DNA of 64,000 nt from Membranipora membranacea. Taxonomy: Eukaryota; Bryozoa; Gymnolaemata; Cheilostomatida; Membraniporidae. Below the pieces are notes generated by a model that was given only the letters and a program-made list of their open reading frames with translations, was not told where the DNA came from and did no database searches. Below, piece after piece: positions 50,097 to 63,185 of the stretch (position 1 is the stretch's first letter; every line of letters starts with the position of its first letter). The translations under genes and the position numbers were made by a program. Where the stretch lies: NCBI GenBank assembly GCA_914767715.1, contig OU612075.1:14694001-14758000 (forward strand). Direction: 5' to 3'.

Positions 50097-50108
50097 ACTG
50101 AGTCTTCG

Positions 50109-53100
50109 ATGGATGTTGATGGACATGATGCTACCACAGATGGAGCAGGCTCATCTGATCACCACAACAGGCGGTAAGCAAGAAATAGACACTTCTGGGT
50201 CTAATACAATAAGTGCCGCTTACCGCAGGACATCTTTAGTTTGTGCAAGTCCAGTGGTAGACAGTCCCAGTGGTTTTACAATTTGAGGCCCCCAAACAAA
50301 CTCCAGATGGCCAGTGCCGGTCACACTGCTAAGCTGGGAGATATAGTCTACTTTAAATTGGGCAGTGTATTACTAATATATTAATCTGGCTTGATTTCAA
50401 AGCTTGTTTTCTTGTAAATTTTCTGTTCAGAAGTCCATTGTCTCCTGAGGACCTTATAAAGAAGTATTTCTTTCTGCTGACTTCTGGATGTGGAAATACT
50501 CAGTGCACAAACAAGTATTGTGTGTCATCTCCGCACTTCTTCAAAAGAGCAGCATTACCCCCAAATGAAGCTGCCTTAGAGGCTATCCGACTGGTCAAAG
50601 AGGTATGTTAGCAGTCTCTCTTTTTTCAATTGTAGGTTGACAAGTTCACATAACAATTATGATGGTTGCAAGATGCGGTGCATCTCTTAGTTTTTTAATT
50701 GAACATTCCATTGAGTAGTATTACAGTGACTATAACTGTAATACATTGGCTATGAATGAGTAGATAGCTGATTAATATATAAAACTGACTCAGATTTACT
50801 AGACAGAAGCTTTTGTTTCAGAAAATCAAAATTGACTGTGAACCAACTACTCAGAATCCAAAGGCATCATCGCTATTTGCACCTGCAACTGTGGCCTCTT
50901 CATCAACACCAAGCACAAGTAAACTGCCAGGTTGTAGCAGTGCTTCAATAACACAACCTACTAAGAAACACAAGGTACAGCTTCTCTCCCTGGAGCTCAT
51001 GAAACAGACTATAGAGACATGTAAGCAAGAAGAGAAATACTCGGAGCTTGTCAAACTTATCGGCAGTTCATTCAGGTGAGCTGATTACTATTAATTTAAA
51101 TATAAGAGTTAGTTTTTTATAATAGGAGAGGACAAATTGTATGTACGTACCTTTATTATCTCAAGGGTGATTGTGAAACAAAAAGCTGGTCTGCCTGAAG
51201 TAAGAATAACTCTAATAGTAATGAAAATGCTGTTTATGAGTACATAAAAACTATTTGTAGTGTACATAGGATTCAAAGTACATAGGATTCAAAGATACGG
51301 AAGGTAGAAAGTAAACTAAAAGAGTGATTTATTCAGCCTGTGATATAGTTTATAGCTGATCCAAGCTTAGATATTACATGTAAGTTTACATGGAGGTATT
51401 TAGATGTTGCATACATGACAAGTAGCCCTATTTGGTAGGGTAACACCAGATATTCGGACTGATAACACTATGAGACCAGATGACACTATAACCACCCCAC
51501 TTTTGCACCGAAGTGCTTGCTGAAACTTTATTTGCTTACACCTCTGTCATGTCTCTCTGGTTTTCAACATATTAAAACCAATAGCATTTAGTTAAAACTT
51601 TTTTACATAATAATACTCTGTGTAACGATTGGGATTCGGGCAGATTATACTTATCTCATAAAGCAATAAAATAAGTCAAACATTTTAACAGCTCCTACGG
51701 CTTGGGTGTTTCCCAATGCCGCCAGCCGGGGTATTCAGGATCCAACCCAGCCCGCAAAGTGATGTACCATCAGATATAGAGCACAGCCAACTTGTCATGT
51801 ATGAGATATTGTACTGAGTGCATGATTCTTACCATAGTTTTAGGAATCGTGTTCTTTCATCTATGACTCTCGTAACCCCGTCCCCTGTGTACTAGTGTGA
51901 TATTTTGTTTACAGTCAGTTAGAAGTATTAATACAGAGTTATCGTACCGACTCACCCTGCTCAACTACAGGTCTACACCTGGACTTTACATCTCTAAGGA
52001 AAACTTATAATAAACTATTTGAACTACCTGAAGATGCTTTTACTGGTGCACTGGTCAATGCTATAGAGTTGCTCGCATCAGACTTGTCAATAGGTAAGTT
52101 GTTTTTAGACTCAATTTGTAAGGAGTTATATTTGTGGTTCCCTGCAGTTTGTGGATTTATCTTCTCATATCTGGCCTGTCATATATCGACAGATCATCTA
52201 ACTCTCAGCTGCTGTATTCAGTTTTTTTATCAGCTAAGCAGCTATATCAGCCTACTTTTCTCTTTGCAGAGCTGCAGTACAGGAATAGATTTGAGCGAGA
52301 TACTCACATATTAAACGTGATATTTATAATACTGGAGCTTCCATGCCTCTCACAACCGGAGTATGTTGGTAAGTGGGATCGCAAGGTTACATTAGGCCTA
52401 CACTGCGATGCTGAAAATTTATGAGAGTTACCAGATTTGTGAATATATTTCTTTAGCTCTTCAACTCTGAGTAGAATTGGGAGACAATAGTCGTACATGT
52501 AGGTAGATAATGCATTGAATGAATTTATGTAACTTCAATAACACACGACTAGTTCGCAAATATGTGAATACAGCGAACCAAATTTCTCAATAGGCCTGCA
52601 CAGGTCAATGCATATCACAGCATGGATATTATCGGGAAGTGATTTTTTTCTATTAGATTCAACAACATTTAGGATTTGTGTCTGTATGAGAATCTTGACT
52701 TGTTTTGTTACCTAATTTGAGGGATTTCTGGGAACATCAAAACTTTGGGGATTTCCTTGCATTTGGGCAACAAATTTGTTGCCCGATTGAAAGGAATATC
52801 CTTTAAAGAAGCACTCTTCTTTAAGAGTGCGTCTGTGGTGACCTTTGCTTTGACCTTATATTTGTAGAGAAAGCGTACCCCCTGTTTCTAAAAGCGATGA
52901 CCCACCTGCCGCTGACCGGACAGGTAACTCTAGTTAAGGCGTTTGCGGGTAGAGGAGCAGAGTTTCTGAGGACAGTGCTAACATCTCTTCAGCAGCTTAT
53001 TACAATACGTATCGTATCTCAGTCGGATCACTGGAGTGAACATCATACCATCAACAATGATGACTATATAACCAGCGCTGCCAAGGTCAGCAGAGCTCTC

Positions 53101-56100
53101 TAATAATTTTTTCTTTAAATTATGTCTCCTGTTCGACATTAAAATGCACTCAATGATGCTGACTTAATTTCTATCGAAGTCATTGTTGATCATTGCCAAT
53201 TTGAGTGTTAGGTATAAATGAAGAGGTGGCATCGTGTCTTTTCATATAATGTTTTCTGTTTTATTGAATCGTAGGCCAAACTATGTAATGACCCATAATC
53301 ATGGCTTTGATCACTACATACCACTGTGATAATAGATAGTAACACAATGACAGTATGGGCTTATACCTCTCCAGTACATAATAATGGGGATTAGCCTGCA
53401 CACACTACTCATTTTTAAATGTGGGACACTTGAGTTTAAATCCTAATACTCTAGATGAGTTAAAATTGGCTAGCAGTTATCAAAGCTAGTTTGAAGTGAC
53501 TAATATTTGGCGTGCTAAGATTGGAGCGTATTATCAAGTGGGGAGGGTGTGTAAATCATAGCTGGCCACAAATTCCATTATGTCGATCGCGTGCAAAAAG
53601 GTGGAAATTTACTTCTACAAAACTCTTCTACGTATCCTGAGTTTTTTCCCTGACCATGTTCATATAATGGAAAAAACACTGACCATTAGCAACATATAAG
53701 TTCAGATGGTATATTGCTATGTCACAGGTGATGAAGCTTGTATACTATGCATCGTTACTTGGAGGAAGAGTCGATCCGGGTGATGTGATAGCAAAAGAAA
53801 AAGAATACAAGGAACAACTCACTAAAAGCATTCAAGAATTTATTCAAAGTATGTAGTTATCATTTTTAGAGCTGATATTGAGTCATTAGTATTTGTTCAA
53901 GAGAAATTAAACTCTATGGTATAAATATACAGTCTCGTATCTATGTTGGATTGAGTTAAGGCAAGAGTTTTTGTAGTAAAAAGTAAAGAATTAGAAAATT
54001 GATTTCATGTACTCGACGAAAATAAGCCTCAGGGATTAGGACCAATCACAGAATCTTGCTTGTAATAACTAATATGCTTTCTAGTTATCTCACCCAACAT
54101 GATTCCTTTCTAATCTTGTCTTGTTTTCCTGGTCAATGTCAAAAGGGATTTGAAATTGCCCTGAATGTTGGCCTAAATCTGAGACTGTTGTACGGGATGA
54201 ATAGGGCCAAAGACTCAAAATTCACGCTCCAATATGTTTCACTCAAGCTCAGTCTTAAACTCCACAGAACAATCTCTGCATCCCAATTAATTCTTCAAAT
54301 AGAAAGGTTGTTGAGAATTTCACTGACTGGTTTGCCACGAACTTAGTACATAGTTCTTAAATCTCGGACTGCAAAACTTGTGACTAACAAATATAGTATT
54401 CGTACTTCCACATTGTCTATCACTTAAAGGTGCTACTGAAAATCGTAATACAAAGGAGCGTACAGAGACGAGAGAAGACCCCCTGATATCAGCACTTGGT
54501 ATACGCCCCATAGACTGTAGAGAAGCTCTCATACCCAAACAATCATTCATTAACGATATGGTCAACGACCATCTAGAGATGGACAAAGATTTCACATTCT
54601 ACAGAGCAACTCAAGATAAAGTAAGAGTCGTCATCACATCAACTGGGTCTGATTTTGTTCTCTAATATTGGCCAACGCGCATCAATCTGTCTAAATTCAG
54701 AAAAAGACAAGCATTTGAAGCAAGCTAAGGGTTTATCATGAAATTTCTATTTGCGAAACAATGAAAGGGTAAGACACTATGACAGATTACACCTTAGGTG
54801 AAGATTGGATTTTCGAAATTCAAAACTCAAAATATATCCAAATACATGTCTTGATAAATCCTGCAAGCTTATATGTAAATTGATTAATGGAGTATCTTTC
54901 TTTTCAGTTCTCTTTCATTCGACATCCATTCATACTTAATACTCCTACGAAGAATATGGCTATGTACTACGACAACAGAATACGAATGATCAGTGAGAGA
55001 CGTTCTGCTATCATATCCAGTATTATACACGGGGGAGGTCAGCCGATGCCCTATCTTAGACTGAGAGTTAGGAGAGATCATCTTATAGACGATGCCTTGG
55101 TTGGGGTAAGCAGCATTTCTCAGTCTATGGAACGGGAGAACACCTTGTGATTTTAACCAACATTTAAAAAGAGCCACATCATGATGTCAAACAAGCGAAT
55201 CAATATTTATAATATATACATATCAATTTTATTAGCTGATTAAGTCATAAATGCCCCGTCTGAGTTAGACAGATCATTTTGTATACTGTTTCAAATTGAG
55301 CGATATTTTGATTTTTTAACCCAATAGCGGATATGATATAATTTGGGTGGTGTAAAAATTGTCGTTACCAATATTGTTTATGATTGTGTTCTACGCTTTG
55401 CTAAATAACTGGGAGTTGTCTACTTAATGTCAATGAGAGGATAATGTTTAAGATGAGTCCTACCAATTTTCTTTGAAGTCGTTTGATGGGTTATTAGGGC
55501 AAGTTTTACGCCTAAAGTTGATATTGACAGTTGGAGATGGTGTTTATGGATAATCCAGATGATCTTAAGAAGCAGTTGTACGTGGAGTTTGAGGGTGAAC
55601 AGGGTATAGATGAAGGTGGTGTGTCTAAGGAGTTCTTCCAGCTGATTGTTGAAGAGATTTTCAACCCTGACTTTGGTGAGTTACTCTCTATTTATATTAG
55701 AGAAGTCATGAAGTTACTTAAAAGTCATACAGTCATACAATCATCGATTCTGAAATTTCCTCATTCAAGCGAAACGCACAATTTGCCAGGTCATTTGCAA
55801 GCGATAGAAAATAAACATCACTTTGAAACTGGATAAGTTTTAGGGTGAAGCAACTGCTCAAATACAAGTTGTACCCGACCAATCATTTTTGTATATACTT
55901 CTTCTTGAACTTTGATATAATGTGAAACTCCTACTTTTGTGCAAAATAACGCCAATGAATTAAAATGAACGGTGTTGACATTCTCCTATATAACGCCCTG
56001 ACATCCATCAGCTGTTATGTAGGTTAATTTTGTTCCAGGTATGTTTATCCATGATGCGGATACAAGACAATTCTGGTTTAACCCGGATTCTTATGAAAAT

Positions 56101-58577
56101 GATGCACAGTTTACCTTGGTGGGCATACTGTTAGGCTTAGCTATTTATAACAATATCATTCTGGATGCTAAGTTTCCGATGGTTGTGTACAGAAAGCTGA
56201 TGGGAAAGCTTGGAACACTGGAAGATATGAAGTCAGTTCATCCTGTAAGTAATATTTGGCTTGAGTGTCTGTGATGTTGTTCATGTTGGAATGACATATA
56301 ACTTTTTCTCTGTGATAACGATCAAACAAAATTTTCACCAGTCAACAGTCAAACGCAACTTTAAATGTTTCCACAGTACTAAAATGTTAAGTAATCAGCC
56401 CATATTGTTGTTATCATGGCCATCTCACTTTCTTGAGTTGATATTTTGATATGCCCTAATCCTGAAGCTGGATTGGATTTTCTTCAATTTACATGCAGTT
56501 ATTTGACTTATGATTGATGATGATTTTATATTTCTAACAGGTGATTTATTCGTCTCTGAGACAGCTTCTCGACTATGAAGGTGACGTCGCCGAGGATCTT
56601 ATGACATCATACGTACACAGCAGAAGGAATGTATTTGGTGATTTGATATCACATCCTCTTAAAGAAGGAGGCACCGAAACCCTCGTGAATAATGAAAATC
56701 GGCAGGTATGTGTGTAAATGAAAATTGATTGAATGTTCTACATATGAGTTGCTCCCCCTGCATATGACGACGGCTTATCAGTGGAGCATGAGCAACTCAA
56801 AATGCGGTGAAATTGAATAAAAATAATGCCTATTCTGTGATATAATCTGTTGAGGTTTTTGGTGTAGTTGTTCATGCTGTTGCCGGGTAGAGTTTCCACT
56901 CACTCATGTAAGCATAAATCAGTGGTAGCATTCACCATCCATATCAACTGACCTCAAGCGACCTCCAGAGATAGCCTGTAAATGCTATCACTCATGTCAA
57001 CAAAGGAGGGTCAATAAAAGGTGGATAGCCTTCTCACAGGGGGTCAAAGTCTCCATAAGCTAATTTGTGTAGGTCAAATTATCCCTTTGATGAGCCCAGT
57101 GCCAATCATAATACATGGTATAAAACATTCAGCACCATATATTGGAGGCAACTATTAATTCATAAGTCAAGTGTAATTTGGTGTGAGATTCAAGTTCTCC
57201 CATGTATTTACTACTGATTGAATGGTACTTTATGATGGAAATTCAAGCATAATTTTATGGAGTACACTTGTTTATTTGAGGTAATATATTTCCCTTGTAG
57301 GAGTACTGTTCAATGTACGCAGACTACCTGCTTAACACTATGATAGAGAAACAGTTCTCAGCTTTTACCCGAGGATTTTATATGGTTACTGATGAGAGCC
57401 CGCTGTCTGAACTGTTCTCTGCTGAAGAAGTAGAGGAACTGGTCTGTGGCAGCAGTCAGTGGGACTTCAAGGCTTTGGTAAGGCTCTGATCATATCACGG
57501 TAAACAAAATAACAACCGTTTCTTCTTTGCCTCTCCGCGTAGTGAGGTGACACTAGCCTGTGTTATCAGCCGCAAGTGATATTTTTTTTGTTTCATAGAG
57601 TAGATGAAAAACAATTATAATTCCAATGTATATCCTTTTTCCCTTAGAGCGAATCTAGCTGAGGGTATACCCTAGCCTATGTCTACTATGTGTCTCGTTG
57701 AGTAAATTCATCGTCATATGTTCTTGTAAATCTTGCCTTTGCTGTAAAAGCACATCTGAATGTGACAAATCATGAACATTTCCAGTATCTTTTGGTGGTA
57801 TGAATGGAAACTTTTTTCACAACACCATCTCACAACAATAACCCCTAAACTATTTAAAATAGAAAACGCCTCACATACTTGATTGTAAATCATTTTGTAT
57901 GTGCAGGAGTCATCTACAGAGTACGATGGCGGATTTGAGACAGACAGCGAGACAATCCAGCATTTCTGGCAGGTCGTCCACGCTCTGAGTGTAGAGGAAC
58001 AAAAGAAGCTTCTGCAGTTTGTCTCAGGTGTGATTATTAATAAATTTGTATTGCCAATCGATTTCTTTTGATGAATCATAATGAAATCTAAAGAACATCA
58101 TGATTTTGGTATGTAGAAGGGCACAAAATTATCCATTATAATTGGAAGTATAATACAGAAATAGAGGTTTACCGAAAGAAAAACTGTGTTTTCTACAACA
58201 CCAACCTTGAACAGCACTGCATATTCCACAGCTCAGGCTTTTCAATGAGGGGGAATTGAAGTAATTACATGGAATGACCTAAGTATTGCTAGGATTTAAT
58301 ATAGAAGGGGTAGGATGTTCTCCTTTAGGCTGTCAATACAAATTTATGATAGTTTTTAATCAAAGATTGTTTTATCACAGGTAGTGACAGGGTACCTGTG
58401 GGAGGCCTGTCTAAGCTAAAGTTAGTGATTGCGCGTCACGGACCAGACTCTGATCGCCTACCCACAGCTCATACATGCTTCAATGTACTACTCCTGCCTG
58501 ATTACAAAAACTTTGATAAACTAAAGGAACGATTATTGCTAGCTATCACACACGCTAAAGGCTTCGGTATGCTGTGA
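50109..58577 (+). CDS. UBE3A: UBE3A (E6-AP) HECT E3 ubiquitin ligase, complete, 15 coding exons
   Basis: Exons: 50109-50173, 50431-50602, 50822-51075, 51915-52093, 52270-52368, 52868-53085, 53728-53848, 54430-54620, 54908-55105, 55531-55675, 56039-56244, 56541-56705, 57301-57477, 57907-58027, 58381-58577. All borders are GT..AG and all phases agree, giving 835 residues, close to the usual 850-875. An N-terminal AZUL zinc-binding domain is shown by [15 protein letters not shown] and the later IDCEP. The HECT domain fills the C-terminal ~350 residues ([52 protein letters not shown]). The catalytic Cys803 (58476-58478) lies in [12 protein letters not shown]. The end is AKGFGML, the UBE3A signature. 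It transfers ubiquitin from an E2 to substrates for proteasomal turnover. The first exon frame stays open upstream of the ATG to the acceptor at 50096, so an upstream coding exon is possible. Confidence 0.95.
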
Positions 58578-60667
58578 GCTGTCCTGTATGGCTTATGTAG
58601 GATCTTACTTTTCTTATAATCATATACTGTATGCCATCAAGCCAGTCAGTTTTGTGCCAAAATTAGACACTAAGATTTCAAGGGTGATAAGTTTAACATG
58701 ATGCACTGATCATCTATTGTCAGTGCCAAAGGAGAGAAATTCACTATAGATGTGACACTATATATTTCAGTCACAACTACTTGAATAATGTACCAACACG
58801 GCTTTAAGGATAATTCATCATGAAATAGCACAATTAACATATTGTGGTCACCACCCTGGTCAGGTGCATCATGTCATATCACTCTCGATTGTATGTTTGA
58901 GCATTAATACACAACGAGGTAACAAACACAACGGCTTCACTTCACACACACCATCCCCCCACCCTCAATTAGCATGGTATAGCGTCATATACAGGTCTCT
59001 TCTTCATAATCCATTTGTAAACACCCCCCCCCCCCAGACAAATTGTGTTTACACCTCTGGAAATTGTGTCTCCACCCCTGAGGAATGAAATTGATCGACG
59101 GCAAATGAAGGATATAGCTCTCTTTATTACTGTATCGGTGTATATCACATAGTTGAGGTTGGCAATGAAACAAATCTATAGCCAGATGAGAACATTTATC
59201 CCCTCCCCCCATAGGAAAGTTATACATAAGTTGCTGTAGGGAGCATTGTAGATGATTGAAAACACCTTATGCTTTGCTTCAGTGTGATGGATGTTGTATT
59301 TTGGTTTCTGCTCTCAATAGGACATTAACATATTTAGTATATCATCCTGATCCTAGATGAAACATACAATTTTCACAGTAGAGTCATGTTTGTTTTGCTA
59401 TGTGCATGAACCATCAGTATTTTTGTTGTAGTCTGTTAATGATTTCATAAAATGGTATTTATTTTCAGCAAATAAACATGGTCAACTTATTCGCCAAACA
59501 CCCGAGAATTCAACACTCTATCTATCAAATCTGTATTGAAATATACACAATACTTGAAAACCAGACCCAATCAGCCTTTAATCACGGCACAAGGTTTAAT
59601 GCTACACTGAATGACCATGTCCCATTTGGTACTGTACACTGTAAAATTTGTGCTGAATATATTGACCAAACCCGCCAAAAACCAGCATGAGAAATTAAGA
59701 ATACCAATCTGCGTTGACTTTAAAAAATCCAAGCTTAGCAAATAAAGCTAAATCTAAATATACGATCGCACAGTATTTTTGAGCATGACTGTCCACAATA
59801 CAACACAAATAAATCTTCATCATGTATATCAAACCCCAGCTAACTGTTCATGTGGAGGGAGAGTATGTATTGGCGATGAGTGAGGCTCATATTCTCTTGA
59901 ATATTTGTTTGGATGGGTCCGGTACTGACTGTAGATCTACTTTCACCACACATTTAGTTATGTGTGATAGTAATGTCTCTGAGAAGCTCTTGAGAAAGTA
60001 AGGTTGATTGGCTTGTATCCCTGAATTCCTAGTCTACAAAATCAAAGAAATGCACATTATGTTGATGGACTGAATATTATAGATTTATCGGATTTACATA
60101 TACAGAGCAGTCACAGGAAAAGTGACAACCAGGGCTGTTACTCAACTAAGAGTGATAAATATAAAGTGTGTCTTATTTTATGCTCCAGTAATATCATCTG
60201 GATGTAGAAAATAAGAGTTATCCCGATGGTCATGATAACTTAAACTTTAAGAGGGTTTATCTCCACCCCGCAGGGTAGTAAAATCTAAAGACTCGGATGA
60301 TATGCCTAAATCTGCCACCATATTAGGGCCAATAATCAGTGTATGTGTTGAGTTATGTCGACCGCTTTTTCCTTCTTTCCTACGAACCAAAAGACCATTG
60401 GTGTCCAACACATTGGAGGCACTGGTAAATGTAGTTGGCTTACGGGCAGCCATACCCTCACAACACTGCTTTGCCCTGTTACTGCAGGCACAGAATTTTC
60501 AGATGCTGGATATTTTATACCACTTGAGCATTAATATTCTGCAAGGTTCTCCTGAACAAAGTTGTCAAGACAGATTATTCTCCCCTTCGCCCGGAGATAG
60601 GGAATAAAATTTATGCTTTCCTAGAGTAATAACTAGTATAATCACTCAGATAGAAATAGTAACTCAC
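58578..60667. other. UBE3A 3' flank; MRPS24 last exon expected but not found
   Basis: Holds an aataaa at about 59469 that could serve UBE3A if the 3' UTR is about 0.9 kb. Minus-strand frames (for example 60247-60453) show no match to the expected MRPS24 C-terminus. Poly-C stretches lie near 59025-59037. Confidence 0.4.
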
Positions 60668-61316
60668 CACTATTAAAAGAGAAACATTGATCGTATTCCA
60701 CTGACGCTTGATAATGATCTCTCCGTAGACCATACCTTGGAAAATACCGGTGACGAATCTACGTAGGAAAGCATCATCTATGGCTGTCTCAGCAGACCTT
60801 GGTAACCATCTTTCATATTCTTTTTCTATATATAAGTTACCTATGAACATACAAGGTTAACTAGTGAAACAACGCTTGACAATAACATACCAATGGGGTT
60901 CACACATTGTTATGGGCTAGGATTCTAAATGCTCGAGATGTACATCTGTTTATTGATATTCGGTTAATATATATGATTTGTTATGCAGGAGTAGCCTCCA
61001 GTATTTCTTAGAGACCGTCATGTCTTGCCCATAAAAGATAGGGTCAAGGTGCCTCCGTTTCTGTACCAATATTCTGAAACTTAATGACATCATCAAGATA
61101 CTTACTTGTGTTAGCGGAATTCCAGTATTTTGTGACACCGATTCTGCCAGGTTTTTGTGCTTGCTCATAATTAAGTGGTTTACTCCTGTTGGGTGTGATT
61201 TTAGGTACACCAGTTCTAATATTTTTCTGAAGATGAGCTGATGTTTGAAAACAGCAGCAGCTGTGTGTCTGGGCTGATCTTAGCTGATTTAGTAAGTGAC
61301 AGGACACGTTCATCAT
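60668..61316 (-). CDS. MRPS24: Mitochondrial ribosomal protein MRPS24, partial (two exons)
   Basis: Exon 1 is 61316-61106, opening with a double ATG. It encodes a basic, Ser/Thr-rich leader (MMNVSCHLLNQLRSAQTHSC) that fits a mitochondrial presequence, followed by LNYEQAQKPGRIGVTKYWNS. Exon 2 is 60840-60668 (phase 1 entry matches) and carries WLPRSAETAIDDAFLRRF with GIFQGMVYGEIIIKRQWN, the conserved core of MRPS24 (uS3m family, small subunit of the mitoribosome). It ends at GTG then GTGAGT, phase 0. A third exon of about 40-45 residues is expected downstream on the minus strand, but I could not recognise it before UBE3A. The two genes converge tail to tail. Confidence 0.8.
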
Positions 61317-62820
61317 GAGTTTTGGAGTGACACCTGAACTATAAAGCAGGATTAAGTGCTATCATGTATACGTCTCATGATAGTGCAAATGTATTGCCAT
61401 TTTATGAAACACTATTATCCTACCGCTTAATTTCATCGTACCTGAGCAAAGGGGACAACTTCTATTGCTATCAATTTAGATATGATGCTGGACCATTCAC
61501 TCCTGATCTTTTCATATTATCGCAAGCATCATAATATATCCTATTTTATATATATCTATGTTTAATCATGCACATTTCGGTCAGTTATGATCCTATTTAT
61601 CCCACTGGCTGCAAGTTTCACCACCTCAATTTGTAATATGTTGTTTTCTACTTACGCAAAGCTCATCAAAAACACACAAGGGTGAAAAGTTTCATGATCA
61701 AAATCTGCTCTATTGGTTCATTACATATATTTCATTAGTTGGATAATGACAATTTAAAATTTGGGCTGCTAAATTGACTTATTGAAAAGGGAATGGGCCC
61801 ATGGGTCAACACAATGCAATTATAATTAAATGTAAACAATCGGTTGGCTGAATGAAAGGGCATACTCTATTCAAAGTATCATAACAAAAGAACATGAAAG
61901 GGACCCACAACTCGGATTGCTAACCCTAATCCTATTGTCTTATTTAACTAATGCTGTGAATGTAATGTTCCCCTGAGGATTAAACAAATCCAGAGACATT
62001 GGAGGCAGATAAACCAAGGGGTAACTTGTTGGGTAAACCAAACCACCACTTGTGAATGTCTGTTTTTGATCTAGTTGGGCAAATTATAAGAGGGAACCGC
62101 AACTTTGTCGAGCTTAAAAATTCAGTCAGGCAATCCACAACCATTGAACACTTTACTAATGTTCATATAGCACGGGAAATTACACAGCCGGAATATGGGC
62201 AAGTAAAAAGTTACAAGACCGGAGACCTCTTGCAGTTTCTGCAAGTCTAGCGAGTGGTCGAGGCCTTTCCTCAATCACTTGTTGTTGCACGAACAAGCCG
62301 CAGAAGGAAACTGGGGCGAGTGAGTTTGATCATTCTCCCCGGTGTGACAATTGCAATCTCTACTCTATTTTTACATTACAAAATAAAGTACAGTTTTAAA
62401 AGACTCTGTGGATAGGCCCTGGGGGCCGATGTCCGGGAGTCTGTCTTCAAACAGGTCCCAAGACACCTATGAGACTTGTATAACAAAAGGCCTTTGGTTT
62501 GGTGAACAAAGGAGTACAATGGCAGGCAAAGTTTGCCTGTCTGATTAAATGTTGGGTGGTTGGTTGGATGGTTGGTTGATGGTTGGGGAACGTGTATGGT
62601 AGCCTCAGTTCTCCACTTTTGCTACACTCATCTGTGGGTATACATACACAATCCACCCGCTGCCACAACATGTAGGAACCACTGGTTAAGGGTATTTTAC
62701 AACTGTACTTTATTTTGTAGTATTGTAATTAATACACAATACAAGCAGACAGGAAAAATACGTGATTCTCAGGAAAGTACCAATATATGTGACCTGCATT
62801 GGCTCCTTACTGCACCTGAC
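61317..62820. other. No gene recognised
   Basis: Intergenic. Bases 62368-62400 (acaaaataaagtacagttttaa) are the inverted complement of 62695-62722 (acaactgtactttattttgta), so a small inverted-repeat element of about 350 bp may lie here. Confidence 0.45.
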
Positions 62821-62825
62821 CAATC

Positions 62826-63185
62826 ACAGACAGCAGGTCACTGACAGTTGATTTGATGAGTTGCAGCCTTGTGTGTGTGTGGTTTGTGTTTGTTGTGGTG
62901 AAGATCGGAAGCTTGCATGAACCAAGTTATCGCGGCTGTGGAGCTTCTTTACCCGCCAATTACGTTGCTCAGATGAGTCACTTCTCTCTCATTGGTCAGA
63001 ATATTAACTTCTGATGAATGAGAGAGAAGTGACTCATCTGAGCAACGTAATTGGCGGGTACAGAAGCTCCACAGCCGCGATAACTTGGTTCATACAAGCT
63101 TCCAATCTCCACCACCACAAACACAAACCACACACACACAAGGCTGCAACTCATCAAATCAACTGTCAGTGACCTGCTGTCTGTG
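62826..63185. mobile_element. Near-perfect 360-bp hairpin (fold-back MITE)
   Basis: The left arm (62826-63000) and right arm (63008-63185) are inverted copies with only a handful of differences, reaching inward to tcagaa / ttctga around a loop of about seven bases. Arm words include agttatcgcggctgtggagc and gtgactcatctgagcaacgt. A (GT)n/(AC)n run is present in matching places. There is no coding content. High arm identity suggests a young insertion or ongoing arm correction. Confidence 0.85.

Noticed and set aside
54056-54346. 96-codon plus-strand frame as a UBE3A exon
   Set aside because: It lies in the intron between the exons ending at 53848 and starting at 54430; those two join in phase without it and it has no HECT or UBE3A similarity.
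60247-60453. Minus-strand 68-codon frame as the last MRPS24 exon
   Set aside because: Its sequence does not resemble the expected MRPS24 C-terminus, and no good acceptor in phase 0 was seen before it.
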